This document shows positions 45,694 to 53,930 of a DNA stretch of 64,000 nucleotides, one piece after another (positions within the stretch are counted from its first letter, which is position 1; every line of letters starts with the position of its first letter). The position numbers were made by a program, and so were the translations under genes. A model generated the notes under the pieces. It searched no databases. It was not told the DNA's origin and saw only the letters and a program-made list of their open reading frames with translations. The stretch is from assembly GCF_029960665.1 (NCBI RefSeq), contig NZ_JASBRB010000010.1:1-64000 (forward strand), read 5' to 3'. This stretch comes from Pseudarthrobacter sp. AL07 (GTDB taxonomy: Bacteria; Actinomycetota; Actinomycetes; Actinomycetales; Micrococcaceae).

Positions 45694-46473
45694 GTGTTCT
45701 ATTGGGTCATGAAGAGGATCTTCCTGGGGCCGGTGCTGCGGCTCCTTTTCCGCCCCTGGGTCAAGGGTCTGGACAATGTTCCTGCGCAGGGCGCGGCAAT
45801 TATCGCCTCAAACCACCTGTCTTTCTCCGACTCCATCTTTATGCCGCTGATGGTCCGCCGGCCGGTTGTTTTCCTGGCCAAGTCCGAGTACTTCACCGGC
45901 ACCGGCCTCAAAGGCAGGCTGACGGCCATGTTCTTCAGGCTCACCAACCAGCTGCCCATGGACAGGTCCGGGGGCGCGGCATCGGCTGTTTCGCTCAACG
46001 CCGGCATGGATGTCCTGACAAGCGGGGGACTGCTGGGCATCTACCCTGAAGGGACCCGCAGCCCCGACGCTCGCCTCTACCGGGGAAAGGTGGGGGTCGC
46101 CAGGCTGGCCCTGCAGGCTGGTGTGCCCGTGATCCCCGTGGCCATGATCGGCACGGACAAGGTTCAGCCCATCGGCAAACGGATGCCGAATATCCGGCGG
46201 ATCGGCATGATTTTCGGTGCGCCCTTGGATTTCAGCCAGTACGCAGACCAGGCGGAGGACCGGCTGGTCCAGCGCCAGGTCACCGACGAGATCATGTTCG
46301 AGCTGATGCGCCTCTCCGGCCAGGAGTACGTGGACGAGTACGCCGCCGTGGTTAAGCTCCGCCTTGCGGGAGCAGCGGCGGCCGAGGCTGGCGATCCCTC
46401 CGCGAAACGGGCTGAATCTGACGGCGGTGCTGAGGGCACTGAGGCCGAGGGCAAGGACCCGGCAGCCAGCTGA
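45694..46473 (+). CDS. 1-acyl-sn-glycerol-3-phosphate acyltransferase
   Basis: 259 aa PlsC family. HX4D in ASNHLSFSDSIF near residue 47 and YPEGTRSPDARLYRGKVGVA near 115; the amphipathic N-terminus (FYWVMKRIFLGPVLRLLFRP) suits membrane attachment. The last 40 residues are acidic and disordered. GTG start with GGAGAGG upstream. Makes phosphatidic acid (family knowledge). A TAGAGT/TAGGGT stretch near 45620 may be its promoter. Confidence 0.9.
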   Translation: MFYWVMKRIFLGPVLRLLFRPWVKGLDNVPAQGAAIIASNHLSFSDSIFMPLMVRRPVVFLAKSEYFTGTGLKGRLTAMFFRLTNQLPMDRSGGAASAVSLNAGMDVLTSGGLLGIYPEGTRSPDARLYRGKVGVARLALQAGVPVIPVAMIGTDKVQPIGKRMPNIRRIGMIFGAPLDFSQYADQAEDRLVQRQVTDEIMFELMRLSGQEYVDEYAAVVKLRLAGAAAAEAGDPSAKRAESDGGAEGTEAEGKDPAAS

Positions 46474-46532
46474 CTGTGACGCCGCACCCGGGATGCGTGA
46501 CGGTCAGGTGTCCTGAAGCCAGCCGCGCACAT

Positions 46533-46538
46533 TAGTCT
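46533..46538 (+). promoter_or_regulatory. TAGTCT -10 box of the DAHP synthase gene
   Basis: TAGTCT ends 6 nt before the GTG start at 46545, with no Shine-Dalgarno between, the geometry of a leaderless transcript. Confidence 0.45.
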
Positions 46539-46544
46539 TAGATA

Positions 46545-47936
46545 GTGACTGAGCTATCTGCAAGACCTGCCTTTTCGCTGTCCAGCACCGCCCAGAGCGG
46601 AGCAGCCAACTATCCCGGACTGGATGTTTGGCGTGACCTTCCCGTTTCCCAGCAGCCCAGCTGGCAGGACAAGGACGTTTTCGACGCATCTGTCGGGGAA
46701 CTTTCCGTGCTGCCACCGCTGGTTTTCGCCGGCGAAGTGGACGTTCTCCGTGAACGGCTGGCAGCTGCCGCGGAGGGCAAAGCCTTCCTGCTGCAAGGTG
46801 GCGACTGTGCTGAGACCTTTGAAGCGGCAACGGCGGATAAGATCAGCGCCCGCGTCAAGACCATCCTGCAGATGGCAGTGGTGCTCACTTACGGCGCAGC
46901 GATGCCGGTCATCAAGATGGGCCGGATGGCCGGCCAGTTCGCCAAGCCCCGCTCGTCCAACGATGAAACCCGCGACGGCGTGACCCTGCCGGCGTACCGA
47001 GGCGACATCGTCAACGGCTACGAGTTCACTCCCGAGTCCCGTGGCCATGACGCCGCCCGGTTGCTCAAGGCCTACCATACGTCCGCCTCCACGCTGAACC
47101 TCATCAGGGCCTTCACACAAGGCGGTTTCGCGGACCTGCGCTCCGTGCACCAGTGGAACAAGGGTTTTACCGAAAACCCGGCGCACGCCCGTTACGAATC
47201 CCTCGCCAGAGACATCGACCGCGCCATCAAGTTCATGGCCTCCTGCGGCGCTGATTTCGAAGCACTCAAGCGGGTGGAATTCTTCGCCAGCCACGAGGCC
47301 CTGCTGCTGGACTACGAGCGTGCACTGACCCGCATCGATTCGCGGACCGGTTTTCCGTATGACACCTCGGCGCATTTCCTGTGGATCGGGGAGCGTACGC
47401 GCGAACTTGACCACGCGCACGTTGACTTCCTCTCACGCGTTCGAAATCCCATTGGCGTGAAGCTGGGCCCGTCGACAACCGGCGACGACGCCCTCCGCCT
47501 CATCGACAAGCTGGACCCCGAGCGGGAGCCGGGCAGGCTGACGTTCATCACGCGCATGGGAGCGGGCAATATCCGCAAGAAGCTTCCCGCCATTGTGGAG
47601 AAGGTCACAGCCTCCGGCGCCAAGGTTCTCTGGGTCACCGATCCGATGCACGGCAACACGGTTACGTCGCCGAACGGCTACAAGACCCGCAACTTCGACG
47701 ACGTCATTGACGAAGTACGCGGGTTCTTCGAAGTGCACCAGGCCCTGGGCACGGTTCCCGGTGGCCTCCATGTGGAGATGACCGGTGACGACGTCGCGGA
47801 ATGCCTGGGCGGAGCCGATCCGGTGGACCAGGAATCGTTCCTCGACAAGTACGAGTCGGTCTGCGATCCGCGACTGAACCACATGCAGTCCCTCGAAATG
47901 GCGTTCCTGGTGGCCGGAGCACTGGCCAAGCACTGA
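46545..47936 (+). CDS. Class II 3-deoxy-7-phosphoheptulonate synthase
   Basis: 463 aa. The plant-type (AroA-II) DAHP synthase that condenses PEP and erythrose 4-phosphate to start aromatic biosynthesis. PSWQDKDVFD, LLQGGDCAETFEAATADKI near residue 85, KMGRMAGQFAKPRS near 125, GEDFTPESRG-like NGYEFTPESRG, and WVTDPMHGNTVTSPNGYKTR near 365 are diagnostic. GTG start directly after a TANNNT box. In mycobacteria the orthologue (Rv2178c) is likewise a near neighbour of pknL. Confidence 0.94.
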   Translation: MTELSARPAFSLSSTAQSGAANYPGLDVWRDLPVSQQPSWQDKDVFDASVGELSVLPPLVFAGEVDVLRERLAAAAEGKAFLLQGGDCAETFEAATADKISARVKTILQMAVVLTYGAAMPVIKMGRMAGQFAKPRSSNDETRDGVTLPAYRGDIVNGYEFTPESRGHDAARLLKAYHTSASTLNLIRAFTQGGFADLRSVHQWNKGFTENPAHARYESLARDIDRAIKFMASCGADFEALKRVEFFASHEALLLDYERALTRIDSRTGFPYDTSAHFLWIGERTRELDHAHVDFLSRVRNPIGVKLGPSTTGDDALRLIDKLDPEREPGRLTFITRMGAGNIRKKLPAIVEKVTASGAKVLWVTDPMHGNTVTSPNGYKTRNFDDVIDEVRGFFEVHQALGTVPGGLHVEMTGDDVAECLGGADPVDQESFLDKYESVCDPRLNHMQSLEMAFLVAGALAKH

Positions 47937-47964
47937 CCGCCCGATGCGGAGTCAGGCTTCCACG

Positions 47965-47997
47965 GTGGTGTGGCCGGCAGACCGCTGGCTACACCAC
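47965..47997. terminator. Hairpin between DAHP synthase and pknL
   Basis: 11-bp stem with one G-U pair (47965-47975 with 47987-47997), 11-nt loop. The right arm overlaps the stop codon of the minus-strand kinase gene. Confidence 0.5.
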
Positions 47998-50061
47998 GGT
48001 GAGAGTAACGACGGAGCCTTCGGGCACCTTCTTCTTCACCGGGTCCTGATCACGAACCGTGCCGAAGAAGCCGCCGAGGATATTGTTTACCCGTACCTCG
48101 AAGCCCAACCCACGCAGCGCTTCTTCGGCTTCTTTGGCTTGTTTGCCGATGAAGCTGGGGACTTCAACCAGCTTGGGTCCGTCGGAAATGGTCAGCGTCA
48201 CTGCGCCGCCCTTGGTCAGGGTGCCGGTCGCGGGCGACTGCGCAGCAACTGAGCCCTTGGGCACCTTGGGATCGTTGACTTCGTCCCTCGCGACATCGGC
48301 CTTGAGGCCGGCAGCTTCGATGGCGTTGACGGCGGCGTTCTTCGCCAGTCCCACCACTGACGGGACCGGGATCGGCTGCGGCCCCTTGGAGACCAGAAGA
48401 TTGACCGGGGTGCCGTGGCGCGCGGGAGTCGCGGCGGCCGGCTCCTGGGAGAGCACGACGCCGGCGGCAACGGCGTCGTCAAATTGTTCAGTGACGGTGC
48501 CGAGCGCCATTTCGGCCTGGTTCAGTGCATTTTTCGCTTCGTCAAGCGTTCCGCCGGTCAGCCTCGGGAGTTCATAGAGTTGCGGGCCCTTGGAAACAAA
48601 CAAGGACACCGGCTGGTACTTCCGGGTCTCCGCGCCGGCAGCCGGGTCGGAGCCCACCACAAGGCCGGAGGGAACGTCGTCGTCAAAGACATCGTTGGTT
48701 CGTGACTGGAACCCCGACTCGCTCAGCAGTTGCTGGGCCTGAGCCACCGACTTGTTGGCGACCGCCGGAATGGTGCCCGGGGACCCTGGCCCCATGCCGA
48801 AGAACCAGCCGGCTCCGGTGGCAAGCAACGCGATGATGACCAGGACCACCACCCAGAGGACGCCGCGGCGCCGCGGGTTGCCCTCCCGAAGGCTCCGGAC
48901 CGGGGTGGCCGCAGCCCGCGCCCTTGCCTTCTGTTCCTCCCTGTCCAGCCTGCGCCGGGCGCGTTTGCTGATGGGGATCGCTGCCGGGACGGCGTCTTGA
49001 GCATCTGGCCTGTGGTGCGCTTCCGGCCGGTACTGTTCGCCTGGCCGGAAGTCGGCGTCGGGCGGATACAGGGCATGCGGAGCGTGCGGTGGGTGCTGAG
49101 GCTGGGGCCGTGAGAAGGATGACATTACGGCGGTGGGGTTGTTGGTGCGGGCGATGATCTCGGTCTGGTTCTGCTGGCCTTCTTGGGTCGCGGCAGGCGG
49201 CCTGAGGTCCAGTTCGGCATCCGTGAGGTTGGTCCGGATGTGGCGGAGTTCCTGCAGCAGGGCGTTGCCGTCGACGGGGCGGTTCTCGGGATCGTTTGCG
49301 GTGCACCACTGGACGAGTTCATCCACCTCGGCGGCGAGGCCGGGCACCAAGGCCGAGGGAGGACCGACCGTTTCATTCACGTGCTTGTACGCAACCTGGA
49401 TGGGGACCTCGCCGTCGTACGGCTGCTGGCCGGTCAGCATCTCATAGAGCATGATGCCCACGGAGTAGATATCACTCCGGGTGTCAGCCTGTTTTCCGAG
49501 CACAAGCTCGGGGGAGAGGTAACCCACGGTACCGATGAGTGTCCCGGTGCTCGTGGACGTCGTTACGGCACGGGCCAGTCCGAAGTCGCCGATCTTGATC
49601 CGGCCGTCGTCGGCAATCAGGACGTTCTCCGGTTTCACATCCCGGTGGATCAGCCCCGCCGCATGGGCTGCACCGAGGCCCTGCACTACCGGATCGATCA
49701 GGGCAAGGGCCAGCCTGGGAGGCAGCGCACCTTTGGTTCTGATGACGTCCCGGAGGGTGTGGCCCTTGATGTGTTCCATGACCAGATAAGCGGTCTGGCC
49801 GTCGTTGCCCTGGTCCAGGACTCCCACAACGTGGGCGTGGGACAGCTTCGCGGCGGCTTTCGCCTCGCGGCCCAGCCGGTCCAGGAACGTCTCGTCGGTG
49901 GCGAGGTGTGGATGGAGGACCTTCAGGGCAACATCGCGTTCCAGCCGGAGGTCCGTTGCCAGATATACGGTAGACATGCCGCCGCGCGCGAGTTTAGAGC
50001 GGACGGCGTAGCGGTTGTCCACCAGCGTTCCAACGAGACGGTCTGACACTTGTTCCTGCAC
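47989..50061 (-). CDS. pknL: PASTA-domain serine/threonine kinase PknL
   Basis: 690 aa. Kinase domain (about 1-275): GG MSTVYLATD glycine loop, VALKVL lysine, HRDVKPENVLI catalytic loop, IGDFGLAR and the APE-equivalent LSPELVL. A basic juxtamembrane stretch, one transmembrane helix (VLWVVVLVIIALLATGAGWF near 400) and four extracytoplasmic PASTA repeats follow (about 430-690). PASTA domains sense muropeptides or lipid II. Neighbours (Rv2175c-like gene, DAHP synthase, idsA) match the mycobacterial pknL locus, which lacks PASTA there. GTG start at 50061 lies 6 nt after a TAGTAT box, with no Shine-Dalgarno. Confidence 0.93.
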   Translation of the reverse strand: MQEQVSDRLVGTLVDNRYAVRSKLARGGMSTVYLATDLRLERDVALKVLHPHLATDETFLDRLGREAKAAAKLSHAHVVGVLDQGNDGQTAYLVMEHIKGHTLRDVIRTKGALPPRLALALIDPVVQGLGAAHAAGLIHRDVKPENVLIADDGRIKIGDFGLARAVTTSTSTGTLIGTVGYLSPELVLGKQADTRSDIYSVGIMLYEMLTGQQPYDGEVPIQVAYKHVNETVGPPSALVPGLAAEVDELVQWCTANDPENRPVDGNALLQELRHIRTNLTDAELDLRPPAATQEGQQNQTEIIARTNNPTAVMSSFSRPQPQHPPHAPHALYPPDADFRPGEQYRPEAHHRPDAQDAVPAAIPISKRARRRLDREEQKARARAAATPVRSLREGNPRRRGVLWVVVLVIIALLATGAGWFFGMGPGSPGTIPAVANKSVAQAQQLLSESGFQSRTNDVFDDDVPSGLVVGSDPAAGAETRKYQPVSLFVSKGPQLYELPRLTGGTLDEAKNALNQAEMALGTVTEQFDDAVAAGVVLSQEPAAATPARHGTPVNLLVSKGPQPIPVPSVVGLAKNAAVNAIEAAGLKADVARDEVNDPKVPKGSVAAQSPATGTLTKGGAVTLTISDGPKLVEVPSFIGKQAKEAEEALRGLGFEVRVNNILGGFFGTVRDQDPVKKKVPEGSVVTLTVV

Positions 50062-50067
50062 CCTACG

Positions 50068-50073
50068 ATACTA
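50068..50073 (-). promoter_or_regulatory. TAGTAT -10 box of pknL
   Basis: Minus-strand TAGTAT separated by 6 nt from the GTG start of pknL; no ribosome site fits between, so a leaderless mRNA is expected. Confidence 0.55.
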
Positions 50074-50173
50074 ATCCCGCATGGAAAAGGGTCCGAACCG
50101 ACGTGCGGTCCGGACCCCTATCATTATCCCCGGGCTGGCGCCAGCAAGCACGCGGGGCACTGATATACGGGAT

Positions 50174-51583
50174 TTAGCCGAAGTTCTTTTGGTGCGCCTT
50201 GATCGCAGCTACGTAGGCCTTGGTGTCGTCGTACATACCGTATTTGCTGACCGAGTACTGACCCTGGTAGTACCCCGCTATCGCGGTGTCCTCGTCCTTG
50301 CTGGTAGCGATAAGCCGCTTGATGATCGCCACGCCGGCCGTTGCGTTGTCGTAGGGGTCCAGCAGGTTGAGCTTCCGCCCTACGAGGTCTGACGCCCACT
50401 GCCCGGAGGATGGGATGACCTGCATGGTGCCGATTGCGTTGGCCGGTGACACCGCCCGCTGGTCAAAGCCGGACTCCTGCTGTGCGAAGGCCAGAGCCAG
50501 TGCGGGGTTCACCCCCAATTGGCGGGCCGTGTCAGCCACAATTGTGCGCATCTCAGCCCGGGACGGTACGGGAGAGGCGTTCAGCAAGGCCTTGTTTTCG
50601 TTGGCGGAGCTCACAACGGTCGCGGGGTAGGTGAAGCCCAGGAAGGAGCTCCCTACCAGTGGAGCGGCGGGGGCTGCAGGGGCGGCCGGGGTGGAGGAAG
50701 CGGGCTGGATGGAGGCGCCCGGAATGACCAGCTTGTTGCCGGGGTAGATGACAGTAGTCATGGTCAGCTTGTTGGCCGCCAGGATGTCCGAGAGCTTGAC
50801 GCCGTGCCGGGAGGCGATCGCTGACAGGGTGTCCCCGGCCTTGATCGTGTATGAACCGCCGGGAGCCGGTGCTACGGGAGCCGGCGCTGCGGGAGCGGAC
50901 GTGGGCTGCACGGCTGCAGCTGGTGCTGCAGGAGCGGAAGCAGGCTGGACCGCTGCAGTCTCACCCGCGCCCACGTTGATCTTCTGGCCCGGGTAGATGA
51001 TGGATCGCATGTTCAGGCCGTTCCAGCTGAAAACATCGGACAGACTGACGTTGTGCCGGGCCGCGATGGCGCCGAGCGTGTCGCCGGACTTTACCGTGTA
51101 GCTGCCTCCGGCATTGGCCGGAGCGGCCGCGTTGGGGGCTGCCGGCGCCGGCGCAGGCGCAGCCGGGGAACCCGAGCCGGACAGCTTGATCTTCTGGCCG
51201 GGGTAAATGATGGTGTTCGCCTGGAGGTTGTTGAGCTTGAGGACTTCGTACGTGTCCAGTCCGAATTTGCCGGCAATTCCGCTGATGGTGTCGCCGCGGG
51301 CGATGGTGTATTCCGCGGGCGCTGCAGGCTGCATGGGCTGGAAGGCAGCCGGAATAGTAGTGGAGACAGAAGCCGCCGGGATCAGGCCAACTTTCGTTTC
51401 AGCCGCTTGGGCCTTCATCGCGGCGGCAAGGGTTGCCGGGATTGCGCGGGCAGGTGCCTCTGCCGCAGCAGGCTGGGCCAGGGCCAACGACGACAAGACA
51501 ACCGCAGGGAGCGCCGCCGTGGTGACAGCAATCATGGGCAGGCTCTGCCTCGGGGGCTGTTTTGGCGAACGGGACGTCGTCAT
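50174..51583 (-). CDS. Secreted triple-LysM lytic transglycosylase
   Basis: 469 aa. Signal peptide (about 1-42, hydrophobic MIAVTTAALPAVVLSSLALA, AxA cleavage in PAAAEA). Three LysM domains follow, near 90-135, 155-200 and 240-285, each of the form YTI-x-x-GDT-x-x-x-IA ending IIYPGQKI or VIYPGNKL, joined by Ala/Pro linkers. A C-terminal SLT/lysozyme-like domain has FAQQESGFDQRAVSPANAIG with the catalytic Glu, and GTMQVIPSSGQWASDLVG. ATG 51583 has GAAGAGGA upstream. Cleaves or remodels peptidoglycan outside the cell; sits beside the PASTA kinase gene. Confidence 0.9.
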   Translation of the reverse strand: MTTSRSPKQPPRQSLPMIAVTTAALPAVVLSSLALAQPAAAEAPARAIPATLAAAMKAQAAETKVGLIPAASVSTTIPAAFQPMQPAAPAEYTIARGDTISGIAGKFGLDTYEVLKLNNLQANTIIYPGQKIKLSGSGSPAAPAPAPAAPNAAAPANAGGSYTVKSGDTLGAIAARHNVSLSDVFSWNGLNMRSIIYPGQKINVGAGETAAVQPASAPAAPAAAVQPTSAPAAPAPVAPAPGGSYTIKAGDTLSAIASRHGVKLSDILAANKLTMTTVIYPGNKLVIPGASIQPASSTPAAPAAPAAPLVGSSFLGFTYPATVVSSANENKALLNASPVPSRAEMRTIVADTARQLGVNPALALAFAQQESGFDQRAVSPANAIGTMQVIPSSGQWASDLVGRKLNLLDPYDNATAGVAIIKRLIATSKDEDTAIAGYYQGQYSVSKYGMYDDTKAYVAAIKAHQKNFG

Positions 51584-51823
51584 GGAAAGAATCCTCTTCT
51601 TCAACTGCCGTGGGCGGGAGATGCAATGTGACTATTGATACTAATGTTACTTAAGTTATTGCTGTTACAAATGTGATCTATGTGAATCTCTCATGAAATG
51701 TCCCTTAGCACAAGAATTCCGACCCCGGTGGCATAAAGAGTTTTGTGGAGTGTTGGATAATTCGCGGCAATGGCAGCCGATGCCGACTAGGCGGCAGGGG
51801 TCCGGCCGTGGCAACCTTGATCC
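51584..51823. other. AT-rich divergent promoter region
   Basis: 240 bp between the LysM gene and the Rv2175c-like gene. It is markedly richer in A and T than the rest (for example TTACTTAAGTTATTGCTGTTAC near 51648), as expected for promoters. I see no c-di-AMP riboswitch consensus in the minus-strand leader. A loose TGTGA half-site occurs near 51672. Confidence 0.5.
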
Positions 51824-52177
51824 GTGAGTAACGTAGAAAGCCTTGTGGGCGAGTGGCTGCCCCTGCCGGATGTCGCGCAGATGTTGGACGTTTCGATTAC
51901 GAGAGTCCATGGCCTTATTGATGAACGCGCCCTGGCGGCCCTGCGGGTCGGGGAACGGCGAATACGGTCAGTTCCAGCCGCGTTTATCCTGGAGGGCCAG
52001 GTTGTTGACAGCCTCAAGGGGACCATTGTGGTCCTGGCAGACGCCGGCTACTCCGACGAGGACCTGATCGTCTGGCTGTTTACCCCCGACGAGTCGCTCC
52101 GGGGCCGGCCAATTGATGCCTTGCGGGAAGGCCGCAAGACGGAAATCAGGCGCCGGGCCCAAACTCTGGCCTGGTAA
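51824..52177 (+). CDS. Rv2175c-like DNA-binding protein
   Basis: 117 aa. An N-terminal helix-turn-helix (WLPLPDVAQMLDVSITRVHG, about 10-30) of excisionase/MerR style is followed by the VPAAFILEGQVVDSLKGTIVVLADAGY and PDESLRGRPIDALREGRKTE segments typical of Rv2175c proteins. In mycobacteria this protein is phosphorylated by PknL, which controls its DNA binding; the same neighbourhood is kept here. GTG start. Confidence 0.88.
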   Translation: MSNVESLVGEWLPLPDVAQMLDVSITRVHGLIDERALAALRVGERRIRSVPAAFILEGQVVDSLKGTIVVLADAGYSDEDLIVWLFTPDESLRGRPIDALREGRKTEIRRRAQTLAW

Positions 52178-52189
52178 ACAACATAAGGA

Positions 52190-52207
52190 GCCCGGTCAAC
52201 GCCGGGC
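52190..52207. terminator. Small hairpin between convergent genes
   Basis: GCCCGG/CCGGGC stem with a 6-nt loop in the 60-bp gap between the Rv2175c-like gene and the prenyl synthase gene. Weak; no T-run. Confidence 0.4.
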
Positions 52208-52237
52208 CCGCAGCTGCTGCAAAGACCAGTACGAATG

Positions 52238-53332
52238 TCAGGACGCGCGGCTGACCGTGGCTTCCGCCAGCTTCCGCAAGGCGGTCTTGGGCAGTTCGTC
52301 CAGCGGCAGCTGTTCCAGCGCGTTATACGCCGCGGCGCCGAATTCGTTGATCAGCACTTCCGTCGCCTGAAGCGCACCCGACTCTTCGATGATCCGCCGG
52401 ATCTCGGACACGTCAGCGTCGCCCAGGTCCGGGCTGCCCAGCTTGGCGTCGATAAATTCCGATTCTGCCGTTGTCGCCTGGCCCAGCGCGAGGGCAATGA
52501 GCACTGTCCGCTTACCTTCGCGAAGATCGTCGCCTGCCGGCTTGCCCGTAGTGACAGGGTCCCCGAAGACCCCCAGGACGTCGTCGCGCAGTTGGAAAGC
52601 CTCGCCCAGCGGCAGCGCGAAGGCCGAGTAGCCCCGGAGCAGGTCGTCCGGAGCGCCCGCCAAGGCGCCGCCAAGCGCCAGCGGGTGCTCAGTGGAGTAT
52701 TTGGCGGACTTGAACCTGATGATCGACTGTGCCCTCGTCACCGCTCCGGCCCGGTCCCGGACGGGACCTGCCACTTCCTCCAGGATGTCAAGATACTGAC
52801 CCGCCATAACCTCGGCGCGCATGAGGTTGAAGATCAGACGCGCCCTACTGCCTGCAGCCGCATGTTCGCCGATGTCCGTGAAGGCCTCCTCGCTGAAGGA
52901 GAGGCATAGATCCCCGGTGAGGATCGCGGCTGCCTGCCCAAACCGCTCGCTGTCCAAGGCCCAGCCTTGCGCGTGGTGCAGCTGGCTGAAGCGGCGATGC
53001 ACGCTGGGCCCGCCACGCCGCGTGTCCGAGCGGTCAATGATGTCGTCATGGATCAGGGCAGCTGCCTGGAAAAGTTCCAAGGCCGATCCCGCCGTCACGA
53101 TTTCCTCGGCCGCCGGATCGCCGCCCGCGCCGCGCCACCCCCAGTAACACATCAGGGCGCGGAGCCTCTTGCCGCCCGTCACCAGGTTGGAAATGGAACC
53201 CATGATGGGATCGATATCGGGTGAAATGGCAGCCATGAGCGATTGCCGCGTGGTGAGGAAGTCTGTGAGCTCACCGGCTACGGCGGCGACGAATGCAGTC
53301 TGCTCAATCCTTAACTGCTCCGAAACGCTCAC
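52238..53332 (-). CDS. idsA: Polyprenyl (geranylgeranyl-type) diphosphate synthase
   Basis: 364 aa. First aspartate-rich motif DDIID (AALIHDDIIDRSDTRRGG near residue 94) and second DDVLGVFGDP near 255, with GGKRLRALMCYWGWRG binding the isoprenyl pyrophosphate. Residues before the first motif are small (QAAALIH), which in this family permits chains of C20 or longer. Provides precursors of menaquinone, carotenoids or polyprenol carriers. Orthologue of Rv2173 by position. Confidence 0.9.
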   Translation of the reverse strand: MSVSEQLRIEQTAFVAAVAGELTDFLTTRQSLMAAISPDIDPIMGSISNLVTGGKRLRALMCYWGWRGAGGDPAAEEIVTAGSALELFQAAALIHDDIIDRSDTRRGGPSVHRRFSQLHHAQGWALDSERFGQAAAILTGDLCLSFSEEAFTDIGEHAAAGSRARLIFNLMRAEVMAGQYLDILEEVAGPVRDRAGAVTRAQSIIRFKSAKYSTEHPLALGGALAGAPDDLLRGYSAFALPLGEAFQLRDDVLGVFGDPVTTGKPAGDDLREGKRTVLIALALGQATTAESEFIDAKLGSPDLGDADVSEIRRIIEESGALQATEVLINEFGAAAYNALEQLPLDELPKTALRKLAEATVSRAS

Positions 53333-53856
53333 TTGGCGGACTCAGCAGCCACGTTCGCGCCGATGGTGAAAGTAGAAAGGCCGGCCGCTTCGACGGCTGC
53401 GATGTTGACCGTTTCGGAATCGTTCCGGACGAAGTCTTTGGAAGCGACAGCGCCCACAGCGTCGCCGGGGACGGCTTTGAATCCCTGCGCTTCCAGGTGC
53501 TTTGTGTAGAACTCCACGACGGTGGCGGTCGGGGCGTTGATGCTGGCCACGAGGGCCGCCGTGGCGGGCGTTGATGACTTATCAAAGCTGCTCGAAATCA
53601 CCGTGGCGCCGGGCATCAGTGGGAGCAGGGTTTCCGGGAATCCCGCGACGATTGTCCCCACCGTGGCGGAAGTTCCCGGCGACGCCGTCGGGCTCGCGGA
53701 CGCGGTTACGCTGGCGCTGCCAGTCGCTGGTGAGGATGTAACTGAGGAGGATGATGCCGCTCCGGGCTCTGCGGGGCTGCAGGCAGCGAGAGCCAGAATG
53801 GCGCCTGCGGCCAGTGCCGCTAATCCTGTTGGCTTAAGACTTTTCATGACGGTCAC
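53329..53856 (-). CDS. Predicted lipoprotein, function unknown
   Basis: 175 aa. A signal sequence ending in lipobox LAAC (SLKPTGLAALAAGAILALAA, then C) is followed by a Ser/Ala/Thr/Pro-rich linker and a small domain (FPETLLPLMPGATVISSSFD, VVEFYTKHLEAQGFKAVPGD) reminiscent of small extracytoplasmic folds. GTG 53856 has AGGAGG 9 nt upstream; ATG 53847 is also possible. Its stop overlaps the prenyl synthase start by 4 bp, so the two are coupled. Confidence 0.8.
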   Translation of the reverse strand: MTVMKSLKPTGLAALAAGAILALAACSPAEPGAASSSSVTSSPATGSASVTASASPTASPGTSATVGTIVAGFPETLLPLMPGATVISSSFDKSSTPATAALVASINAPTATVVEFYTKHLEAQGFKAVPGDAVGAVASKDFVRNDSETVNIAAVEAAGLSTFTIGANVAAESAK

Positions 53857-53917
53857 GGGGACTGTCCTCCTGGTGTTGATGCCGGATTCAGCCTCCAGTT
53901 TAGTCAGTACCAGCCGA

Positions 53918-53923
53918 TACAAT
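53918..53923 (+). promoter_or_regulatory. TACAAT -10 box of dinB
   Basis: TACAAT ends 7 nt before the GTG of dinB and no ribosome site intervenes, the spacing expected for leaderless transcription. Confidence 0.5.
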
Positions 53924-53930
53924 TGCCGGT

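Noticed and set aside
51584..51823. c-di-AMP riboswitch or Crp site upstream of the LysM gene
   Set aside because: These are common before actinobacterial wall hydrolases, but the leader lacks the riboswitch core sequences, and the TGTGA half-site near 51672 has no proper TCACA partner.
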